From Blattabacterium cuenoti (GTDB lineage: Bacteria > Bacteroidota > Bacteroidia > Flavobacteriales > Blattabacteriaceae): DNA of 64,000 bases. The notes under the pieces were generated by a model that was not told where the DNA came from, searched no databases, and was given only the letters and a program-made list of their open reading frames with translations. This document shows positions 19,904-30,649 of this stretch, piece after piece. The DNA lies in assembly GCF_014252055.1 (NCBI RefSeq), contig NZ_CP059208.1:383297-447296 (forward strand), given 5' to 3'. Made by a program: the position numbers and the translations under genes. The first letter of the stretch is position 1. Each line of letters begins with the position of its first letter.

Positions 19904-22024
19904 CTATTTTTTTTTGTTAATTTTTTCTTTTTTTTCTTTCCCTATGACAATAATATTATTTTTTATTGTTTCTGGAACAACTTCATAATGAGAAAATTCC
20001 ATAATAGAAGTACCTCTTCCAGAAGAAAGAGTTCGTAAAACTGTAACATATCCAAACATTTCATATAATGGAACTATAGCTTGAATAACTTTTATATTAT
20101 TACGATTACTCATATTTTGTATTACCCCCCTTCTTCTATTTAAATCTCCTATGACATCTCCCATATTATCTTCAGGAACAAGAACTTCTAATTTCATAAT
20201 TGGTTCTAACAATACTGGATCAGCTTTTTTAGCGGCTTCTCTAAAACCAAATTTACCTGCAAGTTCAAAAGAAATTTGATCAGAATCAACTGAATGATAT
20301 GATCCATCTAAAATAGTTATTTTAGCATTATTAATTTCATATCCAGAAAGAGGACCACTTTTCATCATTTCTCTACATCCTTTTTCTATTGAAGGAATAT
20401 ATTCTTTTGGAATATTTCCTCCCTTTATTTTATTAATGAAAACTAACCCAGATTCTCCTTTATTTCCAGGCTCTAATCTAAATAGAACGTCTGCGTATTT
20501 TCCTCTACCTCCAGTTTGTTTTTTATAAATTTCTCTATGTTCCACTAGGCTCGTTAAAGCTTCTTTATATTCTACTTGTGGTTTTCCATGATTTATTTCT
20601 ACTTTAAATTCTCTTTTCATTCTATCTATAATTATTTCTAAATGAAGTTCTCCCATACCAGAAATAATAGTTTGTCCAGTATTATTATCAGTTCTTACTT
20701 GAAAAGTAGGATCTTCTTCCATTAATTTAGATAGAGCTAAACTCATTTTATCTATATCAGATTTATATTTTGGTTCAATAGCTAATCCTATTACAGGTTC
20801 TGGAAATGATATATTTTCTAATAGAATAGGATGTTTTTCATCACATAATGTATCACCTGTCTTAATATCTTTAAAACCAACAACAGCAGCTATATCACCA
20901 GCTACAATTTTTTCTATTGGACTTTGTTTATTAGCATGCATTTGATATATTCTAGAAATACGTTCTTTATTACCAGATCTTGAATTATAACTATAAGAAC
21001 CAGACTCAATTTTTCCAGAATATACTCTAAAAAAAGCTAAACGTCCTACAAATGGATCACTTGCTATTTTAAATGCTAAAGCAGAAAAAGGTTCTTTTTC
21101 ATTTGGCTTTCTTATTTCTTTTGTTTTATTAACAGGATTAATTCCTATTACATTTTTTATGTCAAGAGGAGATGGAAGATAACAACATATAGCATCTAAC
21201 ATAGCTTGTACACCTTTATTTTTAAATGAAGAACCACAAAGTATAGGTATAATTTTCATTTTTATAGTATTCTTTTGTAAAGAATAAATTATATCTTTCT
21301 CGGATATAGAAGAAGGATTATCATATAAAAATTTTTCCATTATTGTATCATCAAATTCCGATAAAGTTTCAATAAGTTTATTTTTATGATCATATACAAT
21401 ATTTTTCATATTTGATGGAACAGGAATCTCTTTATATGTCATTCCATAATTTTTATCATCCCATATTATTGCTTTATTATATATTAAATCTACTACTCCA
21501 ATAAAATCATCTCCACTTCCAATAGGAATTTGTAATGGAATACAATTAGCTCCTAACATCTTTTTTATTTGAGAACAAACATTTAAAAAATCTGCACCTT
21601 GCCTATCCATTTTATTAACAAAAGCTATCCTTGGAATTTTATATTTATCTGCCTGTCTCCAAACTGTTTCAGATTGAGGTTCTACACCATCTACAGCACT
21701 GAATAAAACAACCATTCCATCTAAAACTCTCATAGATCTTTCTACTTCAACAGTAAAGTCTACATGTCCTGGAGTATCTATAATATTTATTTGATACTTT
21801 TTTTCTTCATAAGACCATTCACAACATGTAGCAGCAGAAGTAATAGTAATTCCACGTTCTTGTTCCTGAAGCATCCAATCCATAGTAGCTGCACCATCAT
21901 GAACTTCCCCTATTTTATGATTTATTCCTGTATAGAATAATATTCTTTCAGTAGTAGTAGTTTTTCCTGCATCAATATGTGCTGCTATTCCTATATTTCT
22001 TGTATACTTTAAATCCTTTTCCAT
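19904..22024 (-). CDS. fusA: elongation factor G
   Basis: Translocase GTPase of 706 residues. G1 is [15 protein letters not shown] near residue 18, switch I lies in [21 protein letters not shown]3 is [15 protein letters not shown], and G4 is NKMDRQGAD. Domain IV carries [15 protein letters not shown], and the C-terminus has [10 protein letters not shown]. Intact. It lies in the classical str order rpsL-rpsG-fusA, but tuf is not next to it. Confidence 0.98.
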   Translation of the reverse strand: MEKDLKYTRNIGIAAHIDAGKTTTTERILFYTGINHKIGEVHDGAATMDWMLQEQERGITITSAATCCEWSYEEKKYQINIIDTPGHVDFTVEVERSMRVLDGMVVLFSAVDGVEPQSETVWRQADKYKIPRIAFVNKMDRQGADFLNVCSQIKKMLGANCIPLQIPIGSGDDFIGVVDLIYNKAIIWDDKNYGMTYKEIPVPSNMKNIVYDHKNKLIETLSEFDDTIMEKFLYDNPSSISEKDIIYSLQKNTIKMKIIPILCGSSFKNKGVQAMLDAICCYLPSPLDIKNVIGINPVNKTKEIRKPNEKEPFSALAFKIASDPFVGRLAFFRVYSGKIESGSYSYNSRSGNKERISRIYQMHANKQSPIEKIVAGDIAAVVGFKDIKTGDTLCDEKHPILLENISFPEPVIGLAIEPKYKSDIDKMSLALSKLMEEDPTFQVRTDNNTGQTIISGMGELHLEIIIDRMKREFKVEINHGKPQVEYKEALTSLVEHREIYKKQTGGRGKYADVLFRLEPGNKGESGLVFINKIKGGNIPKEYIPSIEKGCREMMKSGPLSGYEINNAKITILDGSYHSVDSDQISFELAGKFGFREAAKKADPVLLEPIMKLEVLVPEDNMGDVIGDLNRRRGVIQNMSNRNNIKVIQAIVPLYEMFGYVTVLRTLSSGRGTSIMEFSHYEVVPETIKNNIIVIGKEKKEKINKKK

Positions 22025-22032
22025 AATAAAAA

Positions 22033-22509
22033 TTAAAATCTAAAATGTGAAAAAGCTTTATTAGCCTCTGCCATTTTATGAATATTTTCTTTTCTCTTTA
22101 CAGCTTCTCCTTGTTCTTTAAAAGCTTCCCATATTTCAAAAGCTAGTTTATCAGACATTGTTTTTTCATTTCTAATAGCTGCACAGGAAATCAGTAGCTT
22201 CATAGCTTTTGTTATTTTATTATTGGGAGAAATTGGGATAGGAACTTGAATATTGGCACCACCCATACGACGACTTTTTACCTCTATATGAGGCATAATA
22301 TTTTTTAATCCATCTTTCCATATTTCTAATGAAGTTTTTTCTTCTTTTCCTTTTACTAAATCTATCTTTTTCATAGCACTATAAAATATTCTATATGCTA
22401 TGCTTTTTTTACCACTTTTCATCAGATGATTAACAAATCTAGTAACAAGAGGTTCATTAAATTTTGGATCAGGTTTATATACTTTACTTTTTTTATTTGT
22501 TTTTCTCAT
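22033..22509 (-). CDS. rpsG: 30S ribosomal protein S7
   Basis: Head-assembly initiator, 158 residues. [60 protein letters not shown] and [11 protein letters not shown] fit S7 at full length. It follows rpsL by 12 bases. Confidence 0.97.
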   Translation of the reverse strand: MRKTNKKSKVYKPDPKFNEPLVTRFVNHLMKSGKKSIAYRIFYSAMKKIDLVKGKEEKTSLEIWKDGLKNIMPHIEVKSRRMGGANIQVPIPISPNNKITKAMKLLISCAAIRNEKTMSDKLAFEIWEAFKEQGEAVKRKENIHKMAEANKAFSHFRF

Positions 22510-22521
22510 TTAGATAATAAT

Positions 22522-22905
22522 TCAGTCTTTTTTTTCTTTATTCATTTTTGTACCATATTTACTCCTGCTTTTTTTCCTTCCATTTACACCAGCGGTATCG
22601 CGTGCTCCTCTTACTATTTTATATTTTACTCCTGGTAAATCTTTAACTCTACCTCCTTTAACTAATACAATTGAATGTTCTTGTAAATTATGTCCTTCTC
22701 CAATTATATAACTAATAACTTCTCTTCCATTTGTAAAACGAACACGTGCTACTTTTCGCATAGCAGAATTTGGTTTTTTCGGAGTTGTAGTATAAACTCT
22801 AGTACAGACTCCTCTCTTTTGAGGACAAAAATCTAATGCAATAGATTTTCGTTTTTTTGGAACGGAGGTTCTTCCCTTTCTAATTAATTGTTGTATAGTA
22901 GGCAT
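22522..22905 (-). CDS. rpsL: 30S ribosomal protein S12
   Basis: Decoding-centre protein, 127 residues, first gene of the ribosomal superoperon. [40 protein letters not shown], the loop [20 protein letters not shown] and the tail [11 protein letters not shown] are canonical. The upstream 78-base gap to map should hold the promoter. I see no perfect TAnnTTTG box there. Confidence 0.98.
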   Translation of the reverse strand: MPTIQQLIRKGRTSVPKKRKSIALDFCPQKRGVCTRVYTTTPKKPNSAMRKVARVRFTNGREVISYIIGEGHNLQEHSIVLVKGGRVKDLPGVKYKIVRGARDTAGVNGRKKSRSKYGTKMNKEKKD

Positions 22906-22983
22906 ATTCTATATTTATACAAAATATATACTATTTAATAAAAAATTCCAAAAACTGAAAAAAATAAATTATATAAAAAATTT

Positions 22984-23802
22984 TTATACATTAATTTTTT
23001 CATTTTGGAATGGATCTTCTTCTAAAGATTTAATATTAAGTTCTTTATAAATGTAGCTAAAAGTGGATAGCAAATAAGGATTTCCATCAACAATAGCTAC
23101 ATTATGTTCATAATGAGATGATAATTTCTTATCAAAAGTAGTAATAGTCCATCCATCTTTATGAAAAACAATTTTTGAAGAACCAATATTAACCATTGGT
23201 TCTATAGAAAGAACCATACCATCTTGTAATTTTAATCCTTTTCCTTTTTTTCCAAAATTTGGAACATGTGGTTCTTCATGCATTTTTCTTCCTATTCCAT
23301 GTCCTACAAGATCTTTAACTACATTAAATCCATTTTTTTCAATATAATATTGTATCGAAAAACCTATATCTCCGATATGATTATTCTTTTTACATTTAGA
23401 AATTCCTAAGTATAGGGATTTCTTAGAACAAGAGAGGAATTCTTTTATTTCATCAGATACCTCACCTACTTCAAAAGTATAAGCATGTTCTCCATAAAAT
23501 CCATTCATATAAACTCCACAATCTATAGAAATTATATCTCCTTCACATAAAGGGTCATAATTAGGAATTCCATGTACTACTTGATTATTTGGAGAAACAC
23601 ATAAAGTATTAGGAAAATCATATAAACCAAGAAAAGCTGGAGTTCCTCCATTATCACGAATAAAAGATTCTGCTAATTTATCTAAGTAAATACTATTAAT
23701 TCCAGGTTTTATTTCTTTAGATAACATTCCTAATGTTTTTGAGGCTAGAGTTGCACTTTTTTTAATTAATATTATTTCCTCAATATTTTTTAAAGATATC
23801 AA
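22984..23802 (-). CDS. map: methionine aminopeptidase, type I
   Basis: Removes the initiator Met from nascent proteins. The 272-residue sequence shows the pita-bread metal ligands: D in IISIDCGVYMNGFYGEHAYTF, H in VGHGIGRKMHEEPHVPNFG, and E in MVLSIEPMVNIGS and HYEHNVAI. The N-terminal SH3-like extension is absent, as in most bacterial type Ia enzymes. In many Bacteroidetes map lies next to infA; here it is upstream of rpsL. Confidence 0.95.
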   Translation of the reverse strand: MISLKNIEEIILIKKSATLASKTLGMLSKEIKPGINSIYLDKLAESFIRDNGGTPAFLGLYDFPNTLCVSPNNQVVHGIPNYDPLCEGDIISIDCGVYMNGFYGEHAYTFEVGEVSDEIKEFLSCSKKSLYLGISKCKKNNHIGDIGFSIQYYIEKNGFNVVKDLVGHGIGRKMHEEPHVPNFGKKGKGLKLQDGMVLSIEPMVNIGSSKIVFHKDGWTITTFDKKLSSHYEHNVAIVDGNPYLLSTFSYIYKELNIKSLEEDPFQNEKINV

Positions 23803-23821
23803 AATATAATTATTTATTTAT

Positions 23822-25378
23822 TTATAATAATAGTTCTTTAATAAGAGAAATTCCACTCATGACATAAGGAGTAGGAAGTCCCATTAGTTGAAGAATAGTA
23901 GGTGCAACATCTGATAATGCTGCAACTTCTCTTAATAGAACATTTTTTTTATTAATTTCTTCGTCTATTAGTATAAATGGGACAAGAGATGTAGTATGAG
24001 TAGTGTTAGGAGTTTTATCTAAATTAATCATACAATCTGCATTACCATGATCTCCAACTATAATAACTGTATATAAATTTTCTAAAGCTTTTTCAGAACA
24101 TTTTTTTGTATAAAAATCAACAAATTCACAAGCTATTATAGTTTCTTTCATTTTTCCAGTATGACCTACCATATCCGGATTAGCAAAATTTAAACAGATA
24201 AAATCTGCTGTTTTATTGTTTAATTCTGGAATAATTTTTTTTACAATATTTTCTGCACTCATTTCAGGCTTCATATCATAAGTAGAAACTTTAGGGGATT
24301 TACATAATATTCGAATTTCTTTTTCAAAAGGAATTTCACGGCCTCCTGAAAAAAAATAAGTTACATGTGGATATTTCTCTGTTTCAGCAATACGTAGTTG
24401 TTTTTTTCCTTGTGCTTCTAAAACTTCTCCTAAAGTATTTTTTAAATATTTTTGATTAAAAACAGAATAAACATTATTATATTTATTATCATAACAAGTC
24501 ATTGTTATGTAAGCTTCTAATTTTAGAGTTTCATTGATATTAATTAATTTTTTTTTTCCTATTAAAAGTTCAGTTATTTGCCTAGAACGGTCTGAACGAA
24601 AATTAAAACAAAAAATAACATCTCCATTTTTAATACTAGATACAGAATTTTTATCCTTATTTTTAATTATTAATGGAGGTAAAAACTCATCTGTTATTTC
24701 TTCATCATATAATTTTTCTATAGTACGAATTATATCATCAGTATGATTTCCTTTTGAAAACACCATAGCATCATATGCTTTTTTAGTTCTTTCCCATTTT
24801 TTATCACGATCCATTGAATAATATCTACCAATAACAGTGGATAATTTTCCAGTGTATTTTTCTGTTAATTTTAATAATTTTTTTATATATATGATTCCTT
24901 TTCTAGGAAAAGAATCTCTTCCATCAGTAAAAATATGTATAAATACATCTTTCATTTTTCTTTCATGAGCTATTTTAAGTAAATAAAAAAGATGCTCCAT
25001 ATGAGAATGAACTCCACCATCAGATAATAACCCCATGAAATGGATTCTTTTTTTAGAAATTAAAAATTTATCAAAAATAAAATTTATTCTCTTATGAAAA
25101 GAATTGTTCTTAATAGAAATATTTATTTTTTCTAGATTTTGAATTACTTTCCTACCAGATCCTAAATTTATATGCCCCACTTCAGAATTTCCCATTTGTC
25201 CTTTAGGAAGACCAACAAAATCTCCAGAAGCATGTAAACTACTAAAAGGATAATTATTTGAACAATAATCTATAAATGGAGTAGAAGCTTTTTGAATAGC
25301 AGAAGAATGTAAGTCATTAGATAATCCCCATCCATCCAAAATTATTAACATCAATTTCCTGTTTTTATTATTATTCAT
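23822..25378 (-). CDS. gpmI: 2,3-bisphosphoglycerate-independent phosphoglycerate mutase
   Basis: Mn-dependent mutase of glycolysis and gluconeogenesis, 518 residues. LMLIILDGWGLSNDLHSSAI begins the metal-binding phosphatase domain, MGNSEVGHINLGSGR contains the phosphoserine nucleophile, and later ligands are in IFTDGRDSFP, GRYYSMDRDKKWERTKKAYD and VIIVGDHGNADCMI. Its start shares one base with the tsf stop. It forms a short glycolytic set with eno in this window. Confidence 0.97.
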   Translation of the reverse strand: MNNNKNRKLMLIILDGWGLSNDLHSSAIQKASTPFIDYCSNNYPFSSLHASGDFVGLPKGQMGNSEVGHINLGSGRKVIQNLEKINISIKNNSFHKRINFIFDKFLISKKRIHFMGLLSDGGVHSHMEHLFYLLKIAHERKMKDVFIHIFTDGRDSFPRKGIIYIKKLLKLTEKYTGKLSTVIGRYYSMDRDKKWERTKKAYDAMVFSKGNHTDDIIRTIEKLYDEEITDEFLPPLIIKNKDKNSVSSIKNGDVIFCFNFRSDRSRQITELLIGKKKLININETLKLEAYITMTCYDNKYNNVYSVFNQKYLKNTLGEVLEAQGKKQLRIAETEKYPHVTYFFSGGREIPFEKEIRILCKSPKVSTYDMKPEMSAENIVKKIIPELNNKTADFICLNFANPDMVGHTGKMKETIIACEFVDFYTKKCSEKALENLYTVIIVGDHGNADCMINLDKTPNTTHTTSLVPFILIDEEINKKNVLLREVAALSDVAPTILQLMGLPTPYVMSGISLIKELLL

Positions 25379-26229
25379 TAAATACTAATTCTTTTAAAAC
25401 TGTTTATTTTTAATTTATTATCTATTTTAGATAAGTAATTCCCTATAGTAATTTTATCTTTTTTTATAAATTTTTGGTTAAGAAGTGTATTTTCAGATAT
25501 AAACTTATCAAGTTTTCCTTTTATTATTCTTTCTATTATATTTTTTGGTTTTTTTTTATAAGATCCTTCTTTCGATATTTGATCTTTAATAATTTCAATT
25601 TCTTTCTTAACTAAAAAATTAGGAAAATCTTCTTTACTTATTGAAATAGGATTCATTGCTGCAATCTGCATAGCAATATCCTTTGCGCAAGATAAATTAT
25701 TTACTTTATCCGAAAAACCAACTAAAACTGAAATTTTATTATTGTGTGTATAATCTATTACAAATGGAGATTCTAATCTTTTGAATATTTTTAATTCTAT
25801 ATTTTCTTTTACCACTGATATTTTTTGAGTAATAAATTCTTTTATACTTGTGTTTTCATTATATAAACTTGTTAAAAAATCTTCTTTATTTGTATATAAA
25901 AGAGACTTTTTCGATAATATAGATAAAAGACTTAAAAAAATAGAACTTTTAGAAAGAAAATCAGTTTCACAACTAAGTCCTATAATTGTTCCAAAAGAAT
26001 AATCATTATTTACAGCAGTAATAACTGCACCTTCTTTCATCTCTAAAGAGAGATGATTTATAGAAATTTTTTTTCCTTTTTTTCTCAAAAAAGAAACGGC
26101 ATCTTCTATATTACCATTAGTTTTTTTTAAAGCTTCTTTACAATCCATTACTCCAATTCCTGTAATCTTTCTTAGTTCATTAATTTTATCTATAGATATT
26201 TTCTTCATATTATTAGATGAGTTTATCAT
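25378..26229 (-). CDS. tsf: elongation factor Ts
   Basis: Guanine nucleotide exchange factor for EF-Tu, 283 residues. The UBA-like N-terminus INELRKITGIGVMDCKEALK and the core TDF motif (SCETDFLSKS) are present, and MQIAAMNP follows in the dimerisation region. The ATG at 26229 overlaps the rpsB stop (ATGA); a second Met at residue 8 (26208) gives the more usual N-terminus. The C-terminal half is diverged. Confidence 0.95.
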   Translation of the reverse strand: MINSSNNMKKISIDKINELRKITGIGVMDCKEALKKTNGNIEDAVSFLRKKGKKISINHLSLEMKEGAVITAVNNDYSFGTIIGLSCETDFLSKSSIFLSLLSILSKKSLLYTNKEDFLTSLYNENTSIKEFITQKISVVKENIELKIFKRLESPFVIDYTHNNKISVLVGFSDKVNNLSCAKDIAMQIAAMNPISISKEDFPNFLVKKEIEIIKDQISKEGSYKKKPKNIIERIIKGKLDKFISENTLLNQKFIKKDKITIGNYLSKIDNKLKINSFKRISI

Positions 26230-26981
26230 TCATTATTTATTTTATCCTTATTATTATCTATTATTATTTTATTTTCTACATTTATAGTATCATTTTTATT
26301 TCTAGAAGATGATGCTTTTTGAATAGTTTCTGATACATACTTTAAAATTATATTTATAGATTTTGAAGAATCATCATTAGATGGAATCGGATATTCAATT
26401 TCATTAGGATTAGTATTCGTATCTACCATGGCAAAAACTGGAATTTTCAATTTTTTAGCTTCACTCAAAGCTATTTTTTCTTTATTTGGATCTACTAAAA
26501 AAATACCTCCTGGTATATGATTCATGTTTGAAATACTCCCTAAGTTCTTATATAATTTTGTATAAAGTCTGTCGATTAATAGCTTTTCCTTCTTTGATAA
26601 AGTATTGAAAGTCCCGTTTTTTTTCATTTTTTCTATATTATTCATTTTTTTTACAGATTTACGAATAGTAGTAAAATTAGTAAGTAATCCCCCTAACCAT
26701 CTTTCTGTAACACATGGCATATTAGCTATTTTTGCATAATAAGATACTTTTTCTTTTGCTTGATCTTTTGTTCCAACCAGTAATATTTTTTTTCCAGAAA
26801 AAACTATATTTTCTAATTCTTCACAAGCTTTATTTAGTTTAACTACTGTTTTAGATAAATCTATAATATGAATACCTCCTTTTTTCATAAAAATAAAAGG
26901 CCGCATATTAGGATGCCATTTTCTCGCAATATGTCCAAAATGCACTCCAGCTTTTAACAAATCCTGAGTATTGATTTTCAT
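26226..26981 (-). CDS. rpsB: 30S ribosomal protein S2
   Basis: Small-subunit protein of 251 residues. LLKAGVHFGHIARKWHPNMR, GTKDQAKEKVSYYAKIANMP, VTERWLGGLLTNFTTIRKS, and PVFAMVDTNTNPNEIEYPIP are canonical. A short hydrophilic, Asn-rich tail follows residue 220. It couples to tsf through a four-base overlap. Confidence 0.97.
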   Translation of the reverse strand: MKINTQDLLKAGVHFGHIARKWHPNMRPFIFMKKGGIHIIDLSKTVVKLNKACEELENIVFSGKKILLVGTKDQAKEKVSYYAKIANMPCVTERWLGGLLTNFTTIRKSVKKMNNIEKMKKNGTFNTLSKKEKLLIDRLYTKLYKNLGSISNMNHIPGGIFLVDPNKEKIALSEAKKLKIPVFAMVDTNTNPNEIEYPIPSNDDSSKSINIILKYVSETIQKASSSRNKNDTINVENKIIIDNNKDKINNE

Positions 26982-27012
26982 TTATTTTTCATTTTTTTTT
27001 ATTTAAAAATAT

Positions 27013-27390
27013 CTATCGTTTTGAAAACTGATATTTTTTTCTAGCTTTTTTCTGTCCAAATTTTTTTCTTTCTACTTCTCTAGAATCACGTGTTAATAAA
27101 CCTTCAGGTTTTAATTTTTTTCTGTTTTTTTCATCCATAACACAAAGAGCACGAGAAATCGCAAGACAGACAGCTTCTGCTTGGCCATTAAATCCTCCAC
27201 CAACAACTTTGATATTTATATCTAACTGATTTAATTTATCTGCAATTTTTATAGGGTATATAATTTTTTGATGAATGTAACTAGGAAAATAATCTTCTAA
27301 ATTTTTATTATTAACAGTTATTAAACCATTTCCTAATTTTAAATAAATGCGAGCAAGAGACCTCTTTCTTCTTCCTATAGAATGAATCAT
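27013..27390 (-). CDS. rpsI: 30S ribosomal protein S9
   Basis: Small-subunit protein whose basic tail reaches the P-site tRNA, 125 residues. SIGRRKRSLARIYLKLGNGL, KVVGGGFNGQAEAVCLAISR and the C-terminal LLTRDSREVERKKFGQKKAR are canonical, ending in FSKR. It follows rplM by 6 bases. Confidence 0.97.
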   Translation of the reverse strand: MIHSIGRRKRSLARIYLKLGNGLITVNNKNLEDYFPSYIHQKIIYPIKIADKLNQLDINIKVVGGGFNGQAEAVCLAISRALCVMDEKNRKKLKPEGLLTRDSREVERKKFGQKKARKKYQFSKR

Positions 27391-27396
27391 TTTTTA

Positions 27397-27843
27397 TTAA
27401 TTTTTTTTAAAAAAAATAGGTTTTTGAGCTTTATGATTATGATTTTCTTCATGGTATACATAAAGTTTTTTAAACATTAAACGTCCTAATCGATTTTTAG
27501 GTAACATTCCTTTAACAGATTTATATATTAAAATTCTAGAATCTTTATTTAATAAATCTTTGAATATATTTATTTTTTTTCCTCCTGGATAACCAGTATA
27601 TCGAACATATTTTTTATTATTCCATTTTTTTCCTGTTACCCTAATATTATTAGAATTTATAACTATAACATAATCACCACAATCTATGTGTGGGGAATAG
27701 AAAATTTTATTTTTTCCCATTATAACATTTGCTATTTCTGTAGAAAATCTTCCAAGAATTTGATCTTTAGCGTCCATAATAAACCATGATCTTATCACAT
27801 ATTTTTCATTAGGTGAAACAGTTTTAAAACTTAATGTATTCAT
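27397..27843 (-). CDS. rplM: 50S ribosomal protein L13
   Basis: Early-assembly large-subunit protein, 148 residues. WFIMDAKDQILGRFSTEIAN, SPHIDCGDYVIVINSNNIRV, and the block VKGMLPKNRLGRLMFKKLYV are family signatures. It is divergent from dnaK, and the shared 191-base spacer contains the sigma-54-like element described for dnaK. Confidence 0.97.
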   Translation of the reverse strand: MNTLSFKTVSPNEKYVIRSWFIMDAKDQILGRFSTEIANVIMGKNKIFYSPHIDCGDYVIVINSNNIRVTGKKWNNKKYVRYTGYPGGKKINIFKDLLNKDSRILIYKSVKGMLPKNRLGRLMFKKLYVYHEENHNHKAQKPIFFKKN

Positions 27844-27900
27844 ATAAAAAATATTTTATTTGTGAATATAAGAATTTTTGAAAAAATTTTATTATTATTA

Positions 27901-27940
27901 ATGACTTTTTGTCATATTTTTTTTTTATAACTATTGTCAT
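27901..27940. promoter_or_regulatory. possible activator-binding site upstream of dnaK (ATGAC/GTCAT repeats)
   Basis: ATGAC at 27901-27905 and GTCAT at 27911-27915 form an inverted pair with a 5-base spacer, and another TTGTCAT occurs at 27934-27940. The same pentamers form a tight palindrome upstream of groES (51063-51073). The elements lie about 50-80 bases upstream of the sigma-54-like -24 box, where enhancer-binding activators usually sit. The motif is short, so this is inference. Confidence 0.35.
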
Positions 27941-27982
27941 ACATTATATTCCTTTATTTTACAAAAAGATTTATTTTCATTA

Positions 27983-27998
27983 TGGCATAATGATTGGA
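27983..27998 (+). promoter_or_regulatory. sigma-54-type -24/-12 promoter of dnaK
   Basis: The 16-mer TGGCATAATGATTGGA fits the sigma-54 consensus TGGCAyrNNNNTTGCW at every defined position except the -12 GC, where it has GG. The -24 GG (27984-27985) and -12 pair (27996-27997) have the required 12-base offset. The predicted start near 28009 leaves a leader of about 25 bases to the dnaK ATG. It shares ATTATGGCATA with the groES element. Confidence 0.58.
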
Positions 27999-28034
27999 CA
28001 GTTATTTATATGATTAGAAAAAAATCTAAATAAA

Positions 28035-29936
28035 ATGAGTAAAATTATAGGAATAGACTTAGGAACCACAAATTCTTGTGTAGCTGTAATGGAAATTAAT
28101 GATCCTGTTGTTATACCAAATTCAGAAGGGAAAAGAACTACTCCATCTATAGTTGCTTTTGTTGAAGGAGGAGAAAGAAAAATAGGAGATCCAGCTAAAA
28201 GGCAGGCAGTCACTAATCCTCATAAAACTATTTTTTCTATTAAAAGATTTATGGGAAGAATGTATTCAGAAGTAACTGAAGAATTGAAACATATTCCTTA
28301 TAAAATAATAAGAGGGGAAAATAATACACCTCGTGTAGACATAGGAGGAAGATTATATGCGCCACAAGAAATATCTGCAATGATTTTACAAAAAATGAAA
28401 AAAACAGCTGAAGATTATTTAGGAATAGAAATAAACAGAGCTGTAATTACAGTTCCAGCATATTTTAATGATGCTCAAAGACAGGCTACAAAAGAAGCTG
28501 GAGAAATTGCAGGGTTAAAAGTGGAGAGAATTATAAATGAACCAACAGCTGCTGCTTTAGCTTATGGTTTAGATAAAAGTAATCAAAATAAAAAGATTGT
28601 TGTATATGATTTAGGAGGAGGAACTTTTGATGTTTCTATTTTAGAGTTAGGAGATGGAGTTTTTGAGGTTCTTTCAACTAATGGAGATACTCATCTAGGA
28701 GGAGATGATTTTGATCAAGTAATTATTGATTATTTTTCCAATGAATTTAAATCTAAAGAAGGGTTAGATTTAAGAAAAGATCCTATGGCGTTACAACGTT
28801 TAAAAGAAGCTTCTGAAAAAGCGAAAATAGAATTATCTTCTTCTAATCAAACAGAAGTTAATCTTCCGTATATTACTGCCACAGATTCTGGTCCAAAACA
28901 TTTAGTTATAACTTTAACTAAGTCAAAATTTGAACAATTATCAGAAAAATTGATACAAAGATCTATTACTCCATGTTCTAAAGCATTAAAAGATGCAAAT
29001 TTAACAATAAAGGATATTGATGAAGTAATTTTGGTAGGAGGTTCTACACGTATACCTAAAGTACAAGAAGAAGTTAAAAAATTTTTTAATAAAAAACCAT
29101 CTAAAGGAGTAAATCAAGATGAAGTAGTAGCTATTGGAGCTGCTATACAAGGTGGAGTTTTAACAGGAGACGTTCAAGATGTGTTACTATTAGACGTTAC
29201 TCCATTATCTTTAGGAATTGAAACATTAGGAGGAGTTTATACAAAATTAATTGATTCTAATACTACTATTCCTACTAAAAAATCTGAAATATTTTCTACA
29301 GCAGCTGATAATCAATCAGCAGTAACTATAAGGGTAGGACAAGGAGAGAGACCTATGTTTAAAGATAATAAAGAAATAGGAAGGTTTGACTTAGTAGATA
29401 TACCACCTGCTCCTAGAGGGATCCCTCAAATAGAGGTAATTTTTGATATAGATGCTAATGGAATACTTAATGTCTCTGCAAAAGATAAAGGAACTGGAAA
29501 AGAACAATCAATAAGAATTGAGACATCTTCAGGTTTAAATCAAGAAGAAATAGAAAGAATGAAAAGTGAAGCAAAAAAAAATGCTCAAAAAGATGAAAAG
29601 ATTAAAGAAGAAATAGATAAGTTAAATGCTGCAGATACTCAAATTTTTCAAACAGAGAAACAATTAAAAGATTATGGGAGTAAGTTATCAGAGGATAATA
29701 AAAATAATATAAAAAATTCTTTAGAAGAGTTAAAAAAAGCTCATTCTAAAAAAGATATTTCTGCTATTGATAATAGTATGAAAAATTTAAATGAAGCATG
29801 GGCTAAAGCATCTAAAAATTTATATAATGAAGGAAAGAAAAACAATAATGATAAATCTAGTAATCAAAATACCGAAGGTAAAAATGGAAAAAATAACGAA
29901 AATGTACAAGATGTAGATTATGAAGAAGTAAAATAA
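28035..29936 (+). CDS. dnaK: molecular chaperone DnaK (Hsp70)
   Basis: ATP-driven chaperone of 633 residues. The nucleotide-binding domain shows [53 protein letters not shown] and [14 protein letters not shown]. The substrate-binding domain has [14 protein letters not shown], and the C-terminus is an Asn/Lys-rich tail ending DVDYEEVK, the conserved EEVD-like end. It stands alone, without grpE or dnaJ beside it. The upstream region carries a sigma-54-like promoter. Confidence 0.98.
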   Translation: MSKIIGIDLGTTNSCVAVMEINDPVVIPNSEGKRTTPSIVAFVEGGERKIGDPAKRQAVTNPHKTIFSIKRFMGRMYSEVTEELKHIPYKIIRGENNTPRVDIGGRLYAPQEISAMILQKMKKTAEDYLGIEINRAVITVPAYFNDAQRQATKEAGEIAGLKVERIINEPTAAALAYGLDKSNQNKKIVVYDLGGGTFDVSILELGDGVFEVLSTNGDTHLGGDDFDQVIIDYFSNEFKSKEGLDLRKDPMALQRLKEASEKAKIELSSSNQTEVNLPYITATDSGPKHLVITLTKSKFEQLSEKLIQRSITPCSKALKDANLTIKDIDEVILVGGSTRIPKVQEEVKKFFNKKPSKGVNQDEVVAIGAAIQGGVLTGDVQDVLLLDVTPLSLGIETLGGVYTKLIDSNTTIPTKKSEIFSTAADNQSAVTIRVGQGERPMFKDNKEIGRFDLVDIPPAPRGIPQIEVIFDIDANGILNVSAKDKGTGKEQSIRIETSSGLNQEEIERMKSEAKKNAQKDEKIKEEIDKLNAADTQIFQTEKQLKDYGSKLSEDNKNNIKNSLEELKKAHSKKDISAIDNSMKNLNEAWAKASKNLYNEGKKNNNDKSSNQNTEGKNGKNNENVQDVDYEEVK

Positions 29937-29965
29937 AAAAAATGTAATGAAAAGGGGAGATATTT

Positions 29966-30631
29966 TTAACGAATTATAGAAATTTTGGTTATTCCTCCAG
30001 TAACCCGTTCTCCCTTTTTCACTTTTATTATAGAATTTTCAGGAATAAAAATATCTATTCTAGATCCAAATTTAATAAATCCAAATTCTTCACCTTTTTT
30101 TACAAAAAAGTTATTTTTTGCATATAAAACAATACGACGAGCTAAAAATCCAGCTATTTGTCTAAAAAGAATTTTTTTATTTTCTTTTGTATTTACAACT
30201 ATAGTTGTATGTTCGTTTTTCAATGATGATTTACTTAACCAAGCTACCATATATTTTCCAGGATGATACTTAGAATAAATAACTTTTCCAGAAACTGGAT
30301 ATCTATTAACGTGTACATCGAATAAAGACATAAAAATAGATACACATATACAATTTTTATTCAAAAATTCCTTTTCAAAAACTTTTTTTAATTCTATTAT
30401 TTTTCCGTCAGCAGGAGATATTACTACATTTTCTTCCTTGTTTATTTTTTGTAAATCTATTTTTGGATTCCTGAAAAAAAAAATTAAGAAAGAATAAAAT
30501 ATTATAATTAAAAACATAAAAATAAAAGAATAAAGAAGTTTAGAAAATAAAAAAAAAGAAAAAATTATCAGTAATATTAACATTAGAAATGTCCATATTA
30601 AAAATGAGTATCCTTCTTTATGAATGGTCAT
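29966..30631 (-). CDS. psd: phosphatidylserine decarboxylase, short type
   Basis: Makes phosphatidylethanolamine. The 221-residue proenzyme has N-terminal hydrophobic helices (residues 10-52), VISPADGKIIELKK, IFMSLFDVHVNRYPVSGKV with the catalytic His region, and GFIKFGSRIDIFIP, where self-cleavage before the serine generates the pyruvoyl group. This short form is the Psd-A type found in Bacteroidetes. It lies 18 bases behind cdsA, forming a phospholipid unit. Confidence 0.92.
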   Translation of the reverse strand: MTIHKEGYSFLIWTFLMLILLIIFSFFLFSKLLYSFIFMFLIIIFYSFLIFFFRNPKIDLQKINKEENVVISPADGKIIELKKVFEKEFLNKNCICVSIFMSLFDVHVNRYPVSGKVIYSKYHPGKYMVAWLSKSSLKNEHTTIVVNTKENKKILFRQIAGFLARRIVLYAKNNFFVKKGEEFGFIKFGSRIDIFIPENSIIKVKKGERVTGGITKISIIR

Positions 30632-30649
30632 AATTTTTTTAATATTTTT

